This document shows, in pieces, positions 37,730 through 47,177 of a stretch of DNA of 64,000 nt. Origin of the DNA: Bacteroidetes bacterium GWE2_42_24 (GTDB lineage Bacteria; Bacteroidota; Bacteroidia; Bacteroidales; TTA-H9). The stretch covers positions 1-64,000 of the forward strand of contig MEOA01000002.1 of the NCBI GenBank assembly GCA_001768515.1, written 5' to 3'. Position numbers and translations under genes: made by a program. Within the stretch, counting starts at the first letter, position 1. Each line of letters begins with the position of its first letter. Below the pieces are notes generated by a model, which had not been told where the DNA came from, searched no databases, and saw only the letters and a program-made list of their open reading frames with translations.

Positions 37730-38941
37730 TTACTGATAAAACTCCAGACGCCCGGGTGCGGAATTCCCATAGAGCAGCCTGACCACCGTCCGCTGAAAAA
37801 CCGAACTACGGGCAATTTGCCTGAACACCCAGTTAAACAAGCGGGGCTTGGTTCCAAAAAACCTTATTAAACGTTGTCGGAATTTGATTTCTGGTCCTAT
37901 CCGGCGAAGGAGTTCCTTCTCATACCTTGAATTAAAACTGGTTGAAAAATTATTGTTCCGAAAAGCCTCCAGTAAATGTCCGGCAGCCAATTGCCCACTC
38001 ATCAGAGCATTCCCTATCCCCTCTCCTGCCAGCGGATCAACCAACGAAGCTGCGTCACCAACCGACAACCACCTCTCACCTGAGTAGTGCCGACAGCATT
38101 TACCAAGCGGGAGTATATCGCTCCCGATACTTCCGGTCAATATCGCATCCTGAAACCTACCCGACAGAACTGAGCTCTCCTGTATGATATCAAAAAACAA
38201 ACGGTTGAGATTGTGTTTCTTCTGCTGTTTAAAACCAAGCGGCAAGTATATGCCGGCATTCCAATGACCGTCAGGCAAAGGGAACAACCAGAAATATCCA
38301 GGGAATACATCCTTGAGAAAATAAAAACTAACCACAGCTTCGGCTCCTTCGGGTTTTACATCTTTAAAGATTCCCCGCAGCGCGATGGCATCTGTTTTTC
38401 TGTCGAATGGATCGCCCGCCAGCGAATTGATCAATTTTGAATGGGCACCATCAGCCACGATGGCCATTCTGCCTTTAAAACAACCGCGACTTGTTTCAAT
38501 GTCCACACGCCCCTCGCTTGTATGAATAGCTAAGGCTTCTGTTTCGCCAATAAAAACTGTACCGGGCAACTCAACAACAGCTTCAAGTAACGCGTGGTCA
38601 AACAACCGGCGATCGATAGTGGCACCCAAGACAGGTTGTTCACCCAATACTGCTGGCAAATATATATACTCTACCTGATCGGGTGTTACCAGACTGAAAC
38701 CATGAATAGGAAGCATTGGAAAGCCAATTTTCGATGCAGGAAGAAGTTCGCCCAGAACCCTTAATGATCGACTGCTTAGTCCTCCACCACAAACTTTATC
38801 GCGCGGAAACAGCGTTTTGTCAATGATTGTTACCGACAACCCTGAGCCAGATAGTCCAAGAGCTGTAGCAAGGCCGGCAGGACCGGCCCCGATTATTATA
38901 ACATCAGATTCTTTAGGATCAGGCATGTTGGTTTTTGTCAT
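37730..38941 (-). CDS. Geranylgeranyl-reductase-like FAD oxidoreductase
   Basis: A flavoprotein of about 400 residues. It has the dinucleotide-binding IIGAGPAGLATALGL near the N-terminus, the family mark PRDKVCGGGLSSRSL, ADGAHSKL in the middle and GDAASLVDPLAGEGIGNAL near residue 290, which contacts FAD. Members reduce isoprenoid chains of quinones or lipids. The start is uncertain: an in-frame TTG at 38956 lies inside a TATGTTTG promoter element, so the ATG at 38941 or 38926 is more likely. The gene is divergent from the galactanase gene. Menaquinone or polyprenol saturation is a guess. Confidence 0.87.
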   Translation of the reverse strand: MTKTNMPDPKESDVIIIGAGPAGLATALGLSGSGLSVTIIDKTLFPRDKVCGGGLSSRSLRVLGELLPASKIGFPMLPIHGFSLVTPDQVEYIYLPAVLGEQPVLGATIDRRLFDHALLEAVVELPGTVFIGETEALAIHTSEGRVDIETSRGCFKGRMAIVADGAHSKLINSLAGDPFDRKTDAIALRGIFKDVKPEGAEAVVSFYFLKDVFPGYFWLFPLPDGHWNAGIYLPLGFKQQKKHNLNRLFFDIIQESSVLSGRFQDAILTGSIGSDILPLGKCCRHYSGERWLSVGDAASLVDPLAGEGIGNALMSGQLAAGHLLEAFRNNNFSTSFNSRYEKELLRRIGPEIKFRQRLIRFFGTKPRLFNWVFRQIARSSVFQRTVVRLLYGNSAPGRLEFYQ

Positions 38942-38953
38942 GATTTTGTCCGA

Positions 38954-38961
38954 CAAACATA
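38954..38961 (-). promoter_or_regulatory. Possible -7 element for the flavoprotein gene
   Basis: TATGTTTG on the minus strand, just upstream of the ATGs at 38941 and 38926. The nearest TTTG upstream gives a spacer of about 27 nt, which is too long. Confidence 0.35.
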
Positions 38962-39162
38962 ATGGATTTTATTCACTTATAAGAACTTCAAATCAAAATA
39001 TCCATGCTTAATGTAAAATTTCAGATCAAACATGCCCCAAAAACCAAAAAACGCGGGGGAACAACTTAAGCAATGATTAGCCTCCGGAAGAAAAATTACT
39101 TTGACGTATTACATATAAGTCAAACATCCGGCAGAAATCACCGCTGGTACCTGTTTTGGTTG

Positions 39163-39170
39163 TACTTTTG
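39163..39170 (+). promoter_or_regulatory. Promoter -7 element for the galactanase gene
   Basis: TACTTTTG, 32 nt upstream of the ATG at 39203. No suitable -33 word was seen. Confidence 0.45.
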
Positions 39171-39202
39171 AGCCTCAATTAATCCGTTAGATACAACACA
39201 TC

Positions 39203-40294
39203 ATGAACCTGCCCCGATTCGTCCTTACCATTACTTTTGCCTCGCTGCTTGCTACTGCCTGCAGCAAGAATACTGACGAAGAGACCATCACAACCACTCC
39301 TGTCGATACCTCTGTTACATTCTTCATCAAGGCTGCTGATGCATCATTCATTCCTGAAATAAGACTCTCAGGAGCAACCACTTTTAATGCAGCCGGAGAC
39401 CCCGAAGATATGCTTACAACACTTAAAAATTCAGGTGTCAACACCATCAGGCTCAGGCTCTGGTATTCTTCGGCTAATGGTCATTCCGGGTTCAATGAAG
39501 TGAAAGCATTTTCTGACGAAATTAAAAGCAAGGGAATGAAAGTGTGGTTATCAGTTCATTACTCTGACACTTGGGCTGATCCGGAAAAGCAGGTTAAACC
39601 TGAAGCCTGGAATCAACTCTCTTACGTTACCCTCAAGGATAGTGTCAACGCCTACACCCGGAGAATTGCCCGGGCTATACAGCCCGACTATATCCAGATC
39701 GGCAACGAAATTAACAATGGCATCTTATGGCCTGAAGGCTCCTCCCAGAACCCTGAACAAATGAAAGCACTTATTGAGACAGGGATATCAGCAGTGCGCG
39801 CGGTGTCGGCTAAGTCCAAAATCATGATTCACATCGCAGGGATAGATGATGCCGAATGGCTACTGAATGAATACAACATTACTGGTTACGACATGGTCGC
39901 TTTGTCATATTACCCTGTCTGGCATGGCAAAAGTCTGCTAAACCTCGAAAAAGTCATTTATGATATAGGCCGGAAGTTTAATAAAAAAGTGGTGATCGCC
40001 GAAACGGCCTATCCTTTCACCCTTCTGTGGAACGACTATACCAACAATATCATCGGCTCCAACAACCAAATTCTTTCCGACTTTCCGGCAACACCTTCAG
40101 GCCAGAAAGAATACATGGCGTATATCAGTTCAATGTCGGGCAGGCTTGATTGTTCGGCGGGCTATTGTTATTGGGGAGGCGAATGGATTGCCTTTAAAGG
40201 AACCACAGCAACCAACGGATCAAGCTGGGAAAATCAGGCCATGTGGGATTTCGATGGGAAAGCGCTTCCCGTTATGGATATATTTAAAAACTAA
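39203..40294 (+). CDS. GH53 endo-beta-1,4-galactanase lipoprotein
   Basis: A 363-residue glycoside hydrolase family 53 enzyme, which cuts beta-1,4-galactan such as the side chains of pectin. The acid/base Glu is in QIGNEINNGILWP (about residue 168) and the nucleophile Glu in VIAETAYP (about 263). Other family marks are TIRLRLWY and SVHYSDTWADP. A lipoprotein signal ends at LLATAC, and the mature start CSKNTDEE is acidic just after the Cys, like the Bacteroidetes surface-export signal. No SusC/SusD pair or other pectin gene is nearby, so this is not a full polysaccharide-use locus. Its 3' end overlaps the convergent META gene by 4 nt. Confidence 0.93.
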   Translation: MNLPRFVLTITFASLLATACSKNTDEETITTTPVDTSVTFFIKAADASFIPEIRLSGATTFNAAGDPEDMLTTLKNSGVNTIRLRLWYSSANGHSGFNEVKAFSDEIKSKGMKVWLSVHYSDTWADPEKQVKPEAWNQLSYVTLKDSVNAYTRRIARAIQPDYIQIGNEINNGILWPEGSSQNPEQMKALIETGISAVRAVSAKSKIMIHIAGIDDAEWLLNEYNITGYDMVALSYYPVWHGKSLLNLEKVIYDIGRKFNKKVVIAETAYPFTLLWNDYTNNIIGSNNQILSDFPATPSGQKEYMAYISSMSGRLDCSAGYCYWGGEWIAFKGTTATNGSSWENQAMWDFDGKALPVMDIFKN

Positions 40295-41103
40295 TCACGG
40301 GCCTTTTCAAATCTGGCCGATAGAGCCATTGTGGCATTGTTCAGGGTGAGCTGATTCCCGTTGATGGTGTAATTATCAACCAGTTCAAGCATCTTCAGAA
40401 ACGCTTGTTCGATTGTCATCTGTTCTTCAGAACAGGCCATCCTGGTTGAAGCTATTTTCGAACAACTGATCCAGTTTTCGGCTTTTAACTCGTACGTTCC
40501 AAAATAGCTGTTACATCCGGCCGACCCATAGACCTTTTTTTCGGCACCTTCGAACGTGATGGAAATCCTTTGACGTGGAATTGCTGCCTTTGTGATTGCC
40601 TTACCGTTCAATTCGACCAAACGCCATTCAGTCCCCTCAAGGGTAGTAATATTTATGGCTATTGCATTCTCATTAACCAATGAGTACTTCAGAGCCGTTT
40701 CACCAGTAACTGGTTCACCTTCCACTTCGATCGGGAACAGCTTGCCATCCTCCCAACGAAAAACAAATCCCGACTCATCAGCATTGCTTACAACCAACCC
40801 GTGATCGGTGTCGCGCCACGAAGCCTTTCCTTTAAAATCTGACACCAGGCTACCATCCGAGGTCAGGTATTGTTTAGTCAGCGTAAAAGTATTCGCTTTC
40901 GTCAACCGAAAAGTTATCATCACCTCATTCCCCTTATTATCCGGAAGGATGCCTGTGTATGTTCCGGCCATGCTGGCTAAAGTCTGCTTATATTGACTTT
41001 CCTGCCCCTGCGCGGCCTTATGCATCTGCGAGGAACAGCCTGCCAATGTTGCAATTATTGCAATCGAAGTCAAAAATGAAACGCTTTTATTGAGTGCCAT
41101 CAT
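40291..41103 (-). CDS. Lipoprotein with NlpE-like and META (HslJ-like) domains
   Basis: A 270-residue lipoprotein: signal peptide ending in LAGC, an NlpE-like N-terminal domain (about 35-145, with ASMAGTYTGILPDNKG), then a META domain (about 155-265) with GTEWRLVELNG, GSAGCNSYFGTYEL and ASTRMACSEEQMTIE. NlpE-type domains sense envelope or copper stress and META domains are tied to heat or antibiotic response in other bacteria, so an outer-membrane stress role is plausible. Two adjacent ATGs (41103 and 41100) are equivalent starts. Tail-to-tail overlap with the galactanase gene is 4 nt. Confidence 0.87.
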   Translation of the reverse strand: MMALNKSVSFLTSIAIIATLAGCSSQMHKAAQGQESQYKQTLASMAGTYTGILPDNKGNEVMITFRLTKANTFTLTKQYLTSDGSLVSDFKGKASWRDTDHGLVVSNADESGFVFRWEDGKLFPIEVEGEPVTGETALKYSLVNENAIAINITTLEGTEWRLVELNGKAITKAAIPRQRISITFEGAEKKVYGSAGCNSYFGTYELKAENWISCSKIASTRMACSEEQMTIEQAFLKMLELVDNYTINGNQLTLNNATMALSARFEKARD

Positions 41104-41210
41104 TTGTTGTGTTTTAATCTGAATTGAAAACAGGAAATCTCCTTCTTCTGCCAGAGGCTTATTGTTGATTGGGAATAAAACAAATACTTATCCACAATTT
41201 CATTGAACAT

Positions 41211-41239
41211 CAAAGATATTGAATAATCGGAATCGTCAA
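41211..41239 (-). promoter_or_regulatory. Promoter for the META lipoprotein
   Basis: On the minus strand, TTG at 41239-41237, an 18-nt spacer, then TATCTTTG at 41218-41211. Near-ideal Bacteroidetes form; leader of about 100 nt. Confidence 0.65.
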
Positions 41240-41688
41240 TCTTTAATTTAATTGGTACTTTCCGAATCTGAGCGGCAACTATTTCTTTGTCAGAATTTCC
41301 AATGCTGATTTCGGAACGACTCTTCGAGGTTCTGCAGACCATCTCTCTTTTTCACGAACCTGAAGTAATAACTGGCACTTTTCTCAAAAACATGGTAACC
41401 AGGGTAAATATATGTTTAAAACACCCACAATATTCCGGTACAAATCTTAATGGTTTTATGGGGCGGCTTTCCGAGTGGCGAAGGTACAGATTGCTAAGGT
41501 CGCTGTTAAATTACTGTAGAAACCGCTAATAATCAACACGGTGTTTTTCGCGACATTTATTAGGATAAAAATACTGCTGAATTGCTAAGGCAAATATTGT
41601 GCCAAAAATTACATATATTTATATCTTCTTCATATATAAGATACTCAAACGTTACTACAACCATAAGCGATTCATAAGAAAAACATAA

Positions 41689-41732
41689 CTTTGACCCGAA
41701 TTTGGTCTATCTTTGGTACGACTTTGAGGTAA
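41689..41732 (+). repeat. Four 11-bp units, CTTTGG type
   Basis: CTTTGACCCGA, ATTTGGTCTAT, CTTTGGTACGA and CTTTGAGGTAA follow one another at 11-bp period. The middle units share TATCTTTGGTA with the minus-strand element at 3654-3686, so the two are related. Confidence 0.6.
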
Positions 41733-41777
41733 AACAGACTTACAGATAACACGTAATCAACAGATTAAAAAATACAT

Positions 41778-41799
41778 TTATGTGATTTTATTCACATAA
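41778..41799. promoter_or_regulatory. Perfect 22-bp palindrome of CRP-site form
   Basis: TTATGTGA (41778-41785), spacer TTTTAT, TCACATAA (41792-41799). The TGTGA-N6-TCACA core is identical to the CRP/FNR-family site layout. No gene start lies within several hundred bases on either side, so a regulatory role is unsupported. On the minus strand it is followed by ATGTATTTTTT, so it could instead be a hairpin terminator. Confidence 0.4.
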
Positions 41800-42021
41800 T
41801 AAAATTTTAAAAAGTTGTAATATTTTTTTAAAAGGGAAAAAATCAGACATAAAAAGGCGTCTAAAGTTTGAATTTTGGTTCAAAAACCGGAAGTGAGTGA
41901 AAAATGAAAATCTGTTTCTGAACGTCCGGAAAGTTGTGGGTATTAGCTTTGGCTTTTGCGTTGGCGTTGGCATTAACTTTAACTCCCGATAACAACCAGT
42001 GATTTTTAACAGATAATCAAT

Positions 42022-42055
42022 ATAGAAGAGACAAGGCGCGTCTTGTCTCTTCTAT
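42022..42055. repeat. Perfect 14-bp inverted repeat
   Basis: ATAGAAGAGACAAG (42022-42035), loop GCGCGT, then the exact complement (42042-42055). It looks like a transcription terminator, but no gene ends nearby and there is no strong T tract; it may be left from a lost gene. Confidence 0.6.
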
Positions 42056-43158
42056 TATATCATTCCCGACACCTAAATCCCTATCAATTTCAGAGAATAT
42101 CTGAAGCATCGGGTGTAGCGTATTCCTGCTGTTGTAAGGCTGCCAAATTATGCCATTTATTAAGATGAACCGTAGATGAAGCGTTGATAAAGCGTGCATT
42201 AAGCGTACGGTAAAGGATGATCTTTGCTTGATTTTTGGATGAAATGCGGCATATGTTCTTTTTAAACTACATCAAGTTATGCCAATATCATACCAAACCC
42301 GTATAAAACCAGGGGATGGATGAAAAAAAATTCGTTGTTAAATTGTTACTTATCGGCCAATATAACCCTCCGTATGGATTCAAAAGCCGTCAAATTAAAC
42401 ATGATTTTTGTCACCTTGGAAGTGTTTTCGCCCGCGGAGCCTGTTCCTCGGGCGATTGGCCGGCCGGATACAGAAGACCGCTTGTAGAAGGTTGGGGCAT
42501 CCAGATCGCCGGAGCATCGGGGTTTTTCTTTTTATTGCGCATCACCCGTTGTGAGGAAGATTAAAGGCTATGAGGATCAATGGCAATCAGGTCTCCAGAA
42601 GTTTTGTCGGGGTCAGGAAATGAAATCTCGCCATTTAAAGCTTGATTAGATCGTTCTATCTCTTTGGATGACTGATTTGCGAATACTATAATTACCCGTG
42701 AACCCGCTAATACGATTAAACAACACTAAAACAAATAGAATCAACAGAATGATGAATCATAATTATTATACCAATCAGATTATATGAACAACAAGGGTTA
42801 ATCCGGGAAGAATTAGGCTGTCATCATTTTATAAAGCAAGCGAAACATGATAAACTATAATAAGGTATGCTGCAAACATAATTAATAGTATTAATTCAGT
42901 CTAAAGCATCAACATATAAAATAACCACAAAATCAGCATGTGGTATTATAAACTGTACGGGGCATAGACTACCGGCGATAACTTTCGACGAGATGGTTAT
43001 CGGGAGGCTTAGTCGTTCGGAATCAGAGCTATTAAAATCATCAGATATATTTTCTGCTTTGCAAAGCCAGTCGGTAAAGAGCATGTAATGGGCAGAATAA
43101 TCCTGATTCTATCAAATCTTCAAAACATATGATTACGATCCTGAAGATATTGTTAGTT

Positions 43159-45750
43159 TTACTCGACCACTACCTTTGTAACGGCTGTACCGATGCCTGC
43201 TTCAAGCCTCAACAGATAAAGGCCGGCACGAACGCGTTTACCATTGATTGTGCCGTTCCATGAATAGGAATTGAGACCGCCGGGCATCCGTTTGGAGAAT
43301 AGCACTCCGGTTTCTTTACCATTCAGGTCGGTTACCGACAGGAGGCAATTGGCGCTTTGAGCCAGATAAAACTCAATGGTGGCCAAAGACCTGACGGGAT
43401 TAGGATAAACGGGTTTCAACACCAAACCTGAATTATTTCCATGACCTGGCATTGGATTAACAGACGTAATCAGATCCAGGTTCAGCTTCCAGGCCGAACA
43501 ACCATAAGTGCCCGCCACGAGCGTGCGGGTAGGTGCATGGATTTTCAGGTCATAGACAGGCACATTGGGCATTCCTTCCTGCAATCCGGCCCATACTTCA
43601 CCATAGTTTTCGGTGTAAAACATTCCGGCTTCAGATCCGACAATCAGGCGACCGGCTTTATCCGGATCACAAACAATTACATTTACCGGCAATTCAGGCA
43701 GGTTATTGCTAATGGGTTGCCAATTCTGACCCAGATCTGTTGAGCGGAAGACATAGGGATGAGGGACGTCGCTACGGAAACCAGAGACGGTTGCGTAAAC
43801 AGTGTTCTGATCGAAAGGATCGAAAGCTACACGGGTAATCCACCGGTTTGGTAGTCCGCTGGAGATATCGTTCCATGTATCGCCGTCATTCAGGCTTATG
43901 TGAACCTTCCCATCATCCGACCCTGCAATCACGAACTCAGGTGCAAGCTGCGAGATAGCAAGGGTGGACAAGGTGCTATAACCCGATTCCGAGAGGTTGC
44001 GGGTAAGGTCTCCGCTCACGTGCATCCATGTGTTCCCGCCATCGGTAGACTTCCATACCCTGTAGGTTCCGAAATAGAGGATTTCAGGATTTTCAGGATG
44101 CAATACAAGCGGCGATGACCAGTTAGTGCGATCGTTGCTCCAGTTACCACCAATATAGTTGAACCCATACCCTCCGTCGGTTGCTTTGAAAAGGTTTCCC
44201 CATTGCGATTCAGCATAAATAATGTCAGGGTTGGAATAATCAACCAGACAATAGAAACCGTCACCACTCAATATCCGTTCCCAGTCGTTAAGCGCGCCGG
44301 TACGGGTACCAACGGTATTATTATCCTGCGTACCTCCATAGATCCGTTCCGGATTATTGTAATCAACATCGATAGCATAGAATTGTGTCAATGGAAGGTT
44401 GTTGATTTTATTCCATGAATCGCCATAATCATTGCTGGTATAAAGCCCTCCATCGTTACCATGGATAATGAAACCCGTCGATGGATCAATGTGCATCGCA
44501 TGATGATCAACATATACTTCATCGAGGTTAAAGTATCCTGCAATTTGCTCATAACTATTACCCCCATCTTCTGAACGATAGAGGTCGACACCCAACACCC
44601 AGATTCGGTTGTCGAACGAAGGATCAACACGTATTTGTCCAAAATACCACCCTGTGGTGCTGTTCATACCATAAAGAGTACCGTCGTTGGTTTCATACCA
44701 GGTAGCACCTCCGTTAGTAGATTTAAAAACCGTACCAATAAAATTACCATCAATATTGCGATCGATGCAGGCATAGATGATTTCGGGATTATTGTGCGCG
44801 ATGGCAAGGCCGATACGTCCTTTCTCTTCACCGCCCGGTAAACCATCTGATAAAAGGGTCCAGTGGTCGCCGCCATCAATAGATTTATAGATACCTGAAG
44901 AGGTGCCGTGTGAACGGCGGTAGGTCAGCCCTCTCATGCGCTCCCACATAGAAGCATAGAGTATGTTTGGGTTGGTTGGGTGCTGAACAATATCAATTCC
45001 GGCAGTTGAGTCATTTACATACAGAACACGCTGCCAGGTGTTTCCTCCATCTCTGGTTCTGTATATTCCGCGCATTGCGTTAGCCGAAAACAGGGTTCCA
45101 CAGGCAGCAGCAAATACCCGGTTGCCATCGGAATAGTCAACCAGAATACGGCCAAAATAGGCCGATTGTTCCAGGCCCTTAAATTGCCATGACATCCCGG
45201 CATCGGTTGATTTATAGATTCCATTACCAATGAAGCTGAAACTTGAGGCATTGGCTTCACCAGTACCTGCCCACAAAGTATTACTATTGTTAGGATCGAT
45301 GGCTATCGCTCCTACCGAGATCACGGGGACGTTGGTAAACACATTCTGCCAGTTATTACCATTATCCTCAGTTTTGTAGATGCCCCCGGTAGCGGCAGCA
45401 ATGTAAAATATAGAAGGATTCACAGGATCTACTGCAATATCAGTTATTCGCCCACCAATATTTTTGGGACCGGCTTCAGTCCATGAAGCCCCTTTTACGA
45501 CAGAAGATGACTGAAGAGCTCTGGCTTCGCGAAGGGCATATAAATATTGTTCATGGCTGAAACCACCATTCGGGTAGAGCTTTTGCTTGCCAACCCAATC
45601 GTTTGGTGCCATTTTTGGCTCCTTTGTTTCTGGTAATGAGGCAAAAAGTCTGTGTTGCGGCTTATCAAGAAAAGCCTGTCCTAATAACAAGGCTGTAACC
45701 GCGAGAATCAGAAAAGCCCCGAGCGAAAAAACCAGTTTTTTATTTCTCAT
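43159..45750 (-). CDS. Secreted Asp-box (BNR/sortilin-like) protein with T9SS sorting domain
   Basis: 863 residues from the ATG at 45750. A signal anchor (LVFSLGAFLILAVTALLLG) is followed by a beta-propeller-like region with about eleven Asp-box motifs of the S-x-D-x-G-x-x-W type (for example STDGGNTW), as in sortilin-like and glycosidase-like propellers. The last 80 or so residues (YPNPV... to ...GLYLLRLE and a final VVVE) form a type A C-terminal sorting domain for the type IX secretion system. The frame extends to a TTG at 45771, but that lies in the promoter. No catalytic residues are evident; binding or hydrolysis at the cell surface are both possible. Confidence 0.9.
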   Translation of the reverse strand: MRNKKLVFSLGAFLILAVTALLLGQAFLDKPQHRLFASLPETKEPKMAPNDWVGKQKLYPNGGFSHEQYLYALREARALQSSSVVKGASWTEAGPKNIGGRITDIAVDPVNPSIFYIAAATGGIYKTEDNGNNWQNVFTNVPVISVGAIAIDPNNSNTLWAGTGEANASSFSFIGNGIYKSTDAGMSWQFKGLEQSAYFGRILVDYSDGNRVFAAACGTLFSANAMRGIYRTRDGGNTWQRVLYVNDSTAGIDIVQHPTNPNILYASMWERMRGLTYRRSHGTSSGIYKSIDGGDHWTLLSDGLPGGEEKGRIGLAIAHNNPEIIYACIDRNIDGNFIGTVFKSTNGGATWYETNDGTLYGMNSTTGWYFGQIRVDPSFDNRIWVLGVDLYRSEDGGNSYEQIAGYFNLDEVYVDHHAMHIDPSTGFIIHGNDGGLYTSNDYGDSWNKINNLPLTQFYAIDVDYNNPERIYGGTQDNNTVGTRTGALNDWERILSGDGFYCLVDYSNPDIIYAESQWGNLFKATDGGYGFNYIGGNWSNDRTNWSSPLVLHPENPEILYFGTYRVWKSTDGGNTWMHVSGDLTRNLSESGYSTLSTLAISQLAPEFVIAGSDDGKVHISLNDGDTWNDISSGLPNRWITRVAFDPFDQNTVYATVSGFRSDVPHPYVFRSTDLGQNWQPISNNLPELPVNVIVCDPDKAGRLIVGSEAGMFYTENYGEVWAGLQEGMPNVPVYDLKIHAPTRTLVAGTYGCSAWKLNLDLITSVNPMPGHGNNSGLVLKPVYPNPVRSLATIEFYLAQSANCLLSVTDLNGKETGVLFSKRMPGGLNSYSWNGTINGKRVRAGLYLLRLEAGIGTAVTKVVVE

Positions 45751-45768
45751 ATAAATGCGAATTAGACG

Positions 45769-45776
45769 CAAAGATA
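45769..45776 (-). promoter_or_regulatory. Promoter -7 element for the Asp-box protein
   Basis: TATCTTTG on the minus strand, 18 nt upstream of the ATG at 45750. It overlaps the alternative TTG start at 45771 and so argues against it. Confidence 0.5.
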
Positions 45777-46133
45777 ATTATTTACGTAAATTGAACACCT
45801 CAGAAGCAATCAACATTAAAGGAGGAGAATTCAAGTCAGAAAACGCTGTCAGCAATGATGCAGTAACGGGGTCACCGATAAGAGGGAGATTAACAAACTT
45901 TAAACAACCGGAGGAAGCATCTTCGCTGGTCTGAGGCTGATCATAAGGAAAGAAAGTCTATTATAGTAGTTTAATTCTGCCATACTGTCACTCGGTTATT
46001 TTTTTCTGTAAAAAATACCAGCAAATTCAAATTTTTCATTTCACAGTTTACTGCATAACAAAATCATCATCAATCACTTAAACTACTTAACACTCTTTAA
46101 CCACTTCATTAACCATTCTTAACGGGAATAATT

Positions 46134-46163
46134 TTTGATATCCAGGATCCGTGCTTAATTTTG
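46134..46163 (+). promoter_or_regulatory. Promoter of the MoxR/Bat operon
   Basis: TTTG at 46134-46137, an 18-nt spacer, then TAATTTTG at 46156-46163. This strong match puts transcription start near 46170, so translation begins at the ATG at 46185 and not at the TTG at 46161. Confidence 0.7.
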
Positions 46164-46184
46164 CCGCATAAAAATTTAAACAAG

Positions 46185-47177
46185 ATGATACAAACCGATA
46201 TCAAAGAACTCAACGAAAAGATTCAACGTGAGAGCGCATTCGTCGACATGGTGAGAATGGAGATGAACAAGGTAATCGTAGGCCAGAAACAGATGATTGA
46301 GCGACTTCTGATTGGTTTACTATCCAATGGACATATTCTGCTTGAAGGTGTCCCAGGGTTAGCTAAAACACTCGCCATCAAATCATTGGCCAACATCATT
46401 GAGGCTAAATTCAGCCGTATCCAGTTCACTCCCGACTTGTTGCCTGCCGACCTGATAGGGACACTGATTTATAGTCAGAAACAAGAAGAATTCGTAGTAC
46501 GCAGGGGGCCAATCTTCGCCAATTTCATCCTTGCCGATGAAATCAACCGTAGTCCGGCCAAGGTTCAGAGCGCTCTTCTGGAGGCCATGCAGGAACGCCA
46601 GATCACCATTGGCGATTCTACCTATAAACTTCCAGAGCCTTTTCTGGTTCTTGCAACGCAGAATCCCATAGAACAGGAAGGCACCTATCCATTACCAGAA
46701 GCACAGGTCGACCGTTTTATGCTGAAAGTAGTGATTGGTTATCCCGAACGTGAAGAAGAGAAGGCCATCATGCGGCAAAACATCAGTGGAGTATTCCCGG
46801 CCACATCCACAATACTGAAACCTGAGGACATAGTGAGGGCACGCGATCTGGTGCGGGAGGTTTACCTTGACGAGAAGATTGAAAACTACATTACCGATAT
46901 AGTATTTGCCACCCGATTCCCCGAACGTTTTAAACTGGAGCATTACAAAGGCATGATAGCCTATGGAGGTTCACCCCGTGCCAGTATCAACATGGCGCTT
47001 GCAGCAAAAGCTTTTGCATTCATTAAACGTCGCGGATACGTTATCCCCGAGGATGTGCGCGCCATCGCTCACGATGTATTGCGTCACCGCATTGGGCTCA
47101 CCTATGAAGCCGAAGCCGAAAATGTAACGCCGGAAATGATCATCAGCGACATTTTGAATACTGTTGAGGTGCCTTAG
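46185..47177 (+). CDS. MoxR-family AAA+ ATPase
   Basis: A 330-residue AAA+ chaperone-like ATPase. Walker A is GVPGLAKT and Walker B is ILADEINR, followed by SPAKVQSALLEAMQE and the sensor 1 segment LATQNPIEQEGTYPLPEAQ. MoxR ATPases are thought to help assemble VWA-domain protein complexes, and the genes downstream encode just such proteins. It heads the Bat operon. The start at 46185 is chosen because the upstream in-frame TTG falls inside the promoter. A 282-nt gap follows before the DUF58 gene, longer than elsewhere in the operon. Confidence 0.95.
   Translation: MIQTDIKELNEKIQRESAFVDMVRMEMNKVIVGQKQMIERLLIGLLSNGHILLEGVPGLAKTLAIKSLANIIEAKFSRIQFTPDLLPADLIGTLIYSQKQEEFVVRRGPIFANFILADEINRSPAKVQSALLEAMQERQITIGDSTYKLPEPFLVLATQNPIEQEGTYPLPEAQVDRFMLKVVIGYPEREEEKAIMRQNISGVFPATSTILKPEDIVRARDLVREVYLDEKIENYITDIVFATRFPERFKLEHYKGMIAYGGSPRASINMALAAKAFAFIKRRGYVIPEDVRAIAHDVLRHRIGLTYEAEAENVTPEMIISDILNTVEVP

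Larger units (their letters stand above)
41104..43158. other. 2-kb gene-poor region
   Basis: No convincing gene is found, although several frames of 60-80 codons exist on both strands. The region holds the META gene promoter, an 11-bp periodic element (41689-41732), a CRP-like palindrome (41778-41799), a run of TTGGCG-like hexamers near 41950-41975 and a perfect 14-bp inverted repeat (42022-42055). The part from 42300 to 43130 is of mixed composition and could hold decayed genes. No tRNA-like arm or insertion-sequence end was recognised. Confidence 0.5.
45751..46184. other. Divergent promoter region upstream of the Bat operon
   Basis: No gene. It holds the outward promoters of the Asp-box gene (minus) and of the MoxR/Bat operon (plus). 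The middle (about 45800-46130) is AT-rich with no repeat or hairpin that I can see. Confidence 0.6.

Noticed and set aside
37514-37870. 118-codon plus-strand frame
   Set aside because: Its second half is antisense to the well-supported flavoprotein gene; only the first part could be a remnant.
39203-40294. Polysaccharide utilisation locus around the GH53 enzyme
   Set aside because: No SusC/SusD pair, sensor or other pectin-active enzyme lies next to it.
41188-41196. TTATCCACA, a DnaA-box match
   Set aside because: A single copy, far from dnaA, in the leader of the META gene; one 9-mer is expected by chance at this scale.
41287-41529. 80-codon plus-strand frame, with an antisense frame at 41100-41342
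   Set aside because: They overlap the META promoter and each other on opposite strands; no family features.
42316-42564. 82-codon plus-strand frame in the gene-poor region
   Set aside because: No recognisable motif, no promoter element close by, and mixed-looking composition; not enough to call a gene.
42896-43084. 62-codon minus-strand frame, with the plus strand also open
   Set aside because: Both strands are open over the same stretch and neither product is recognisable.
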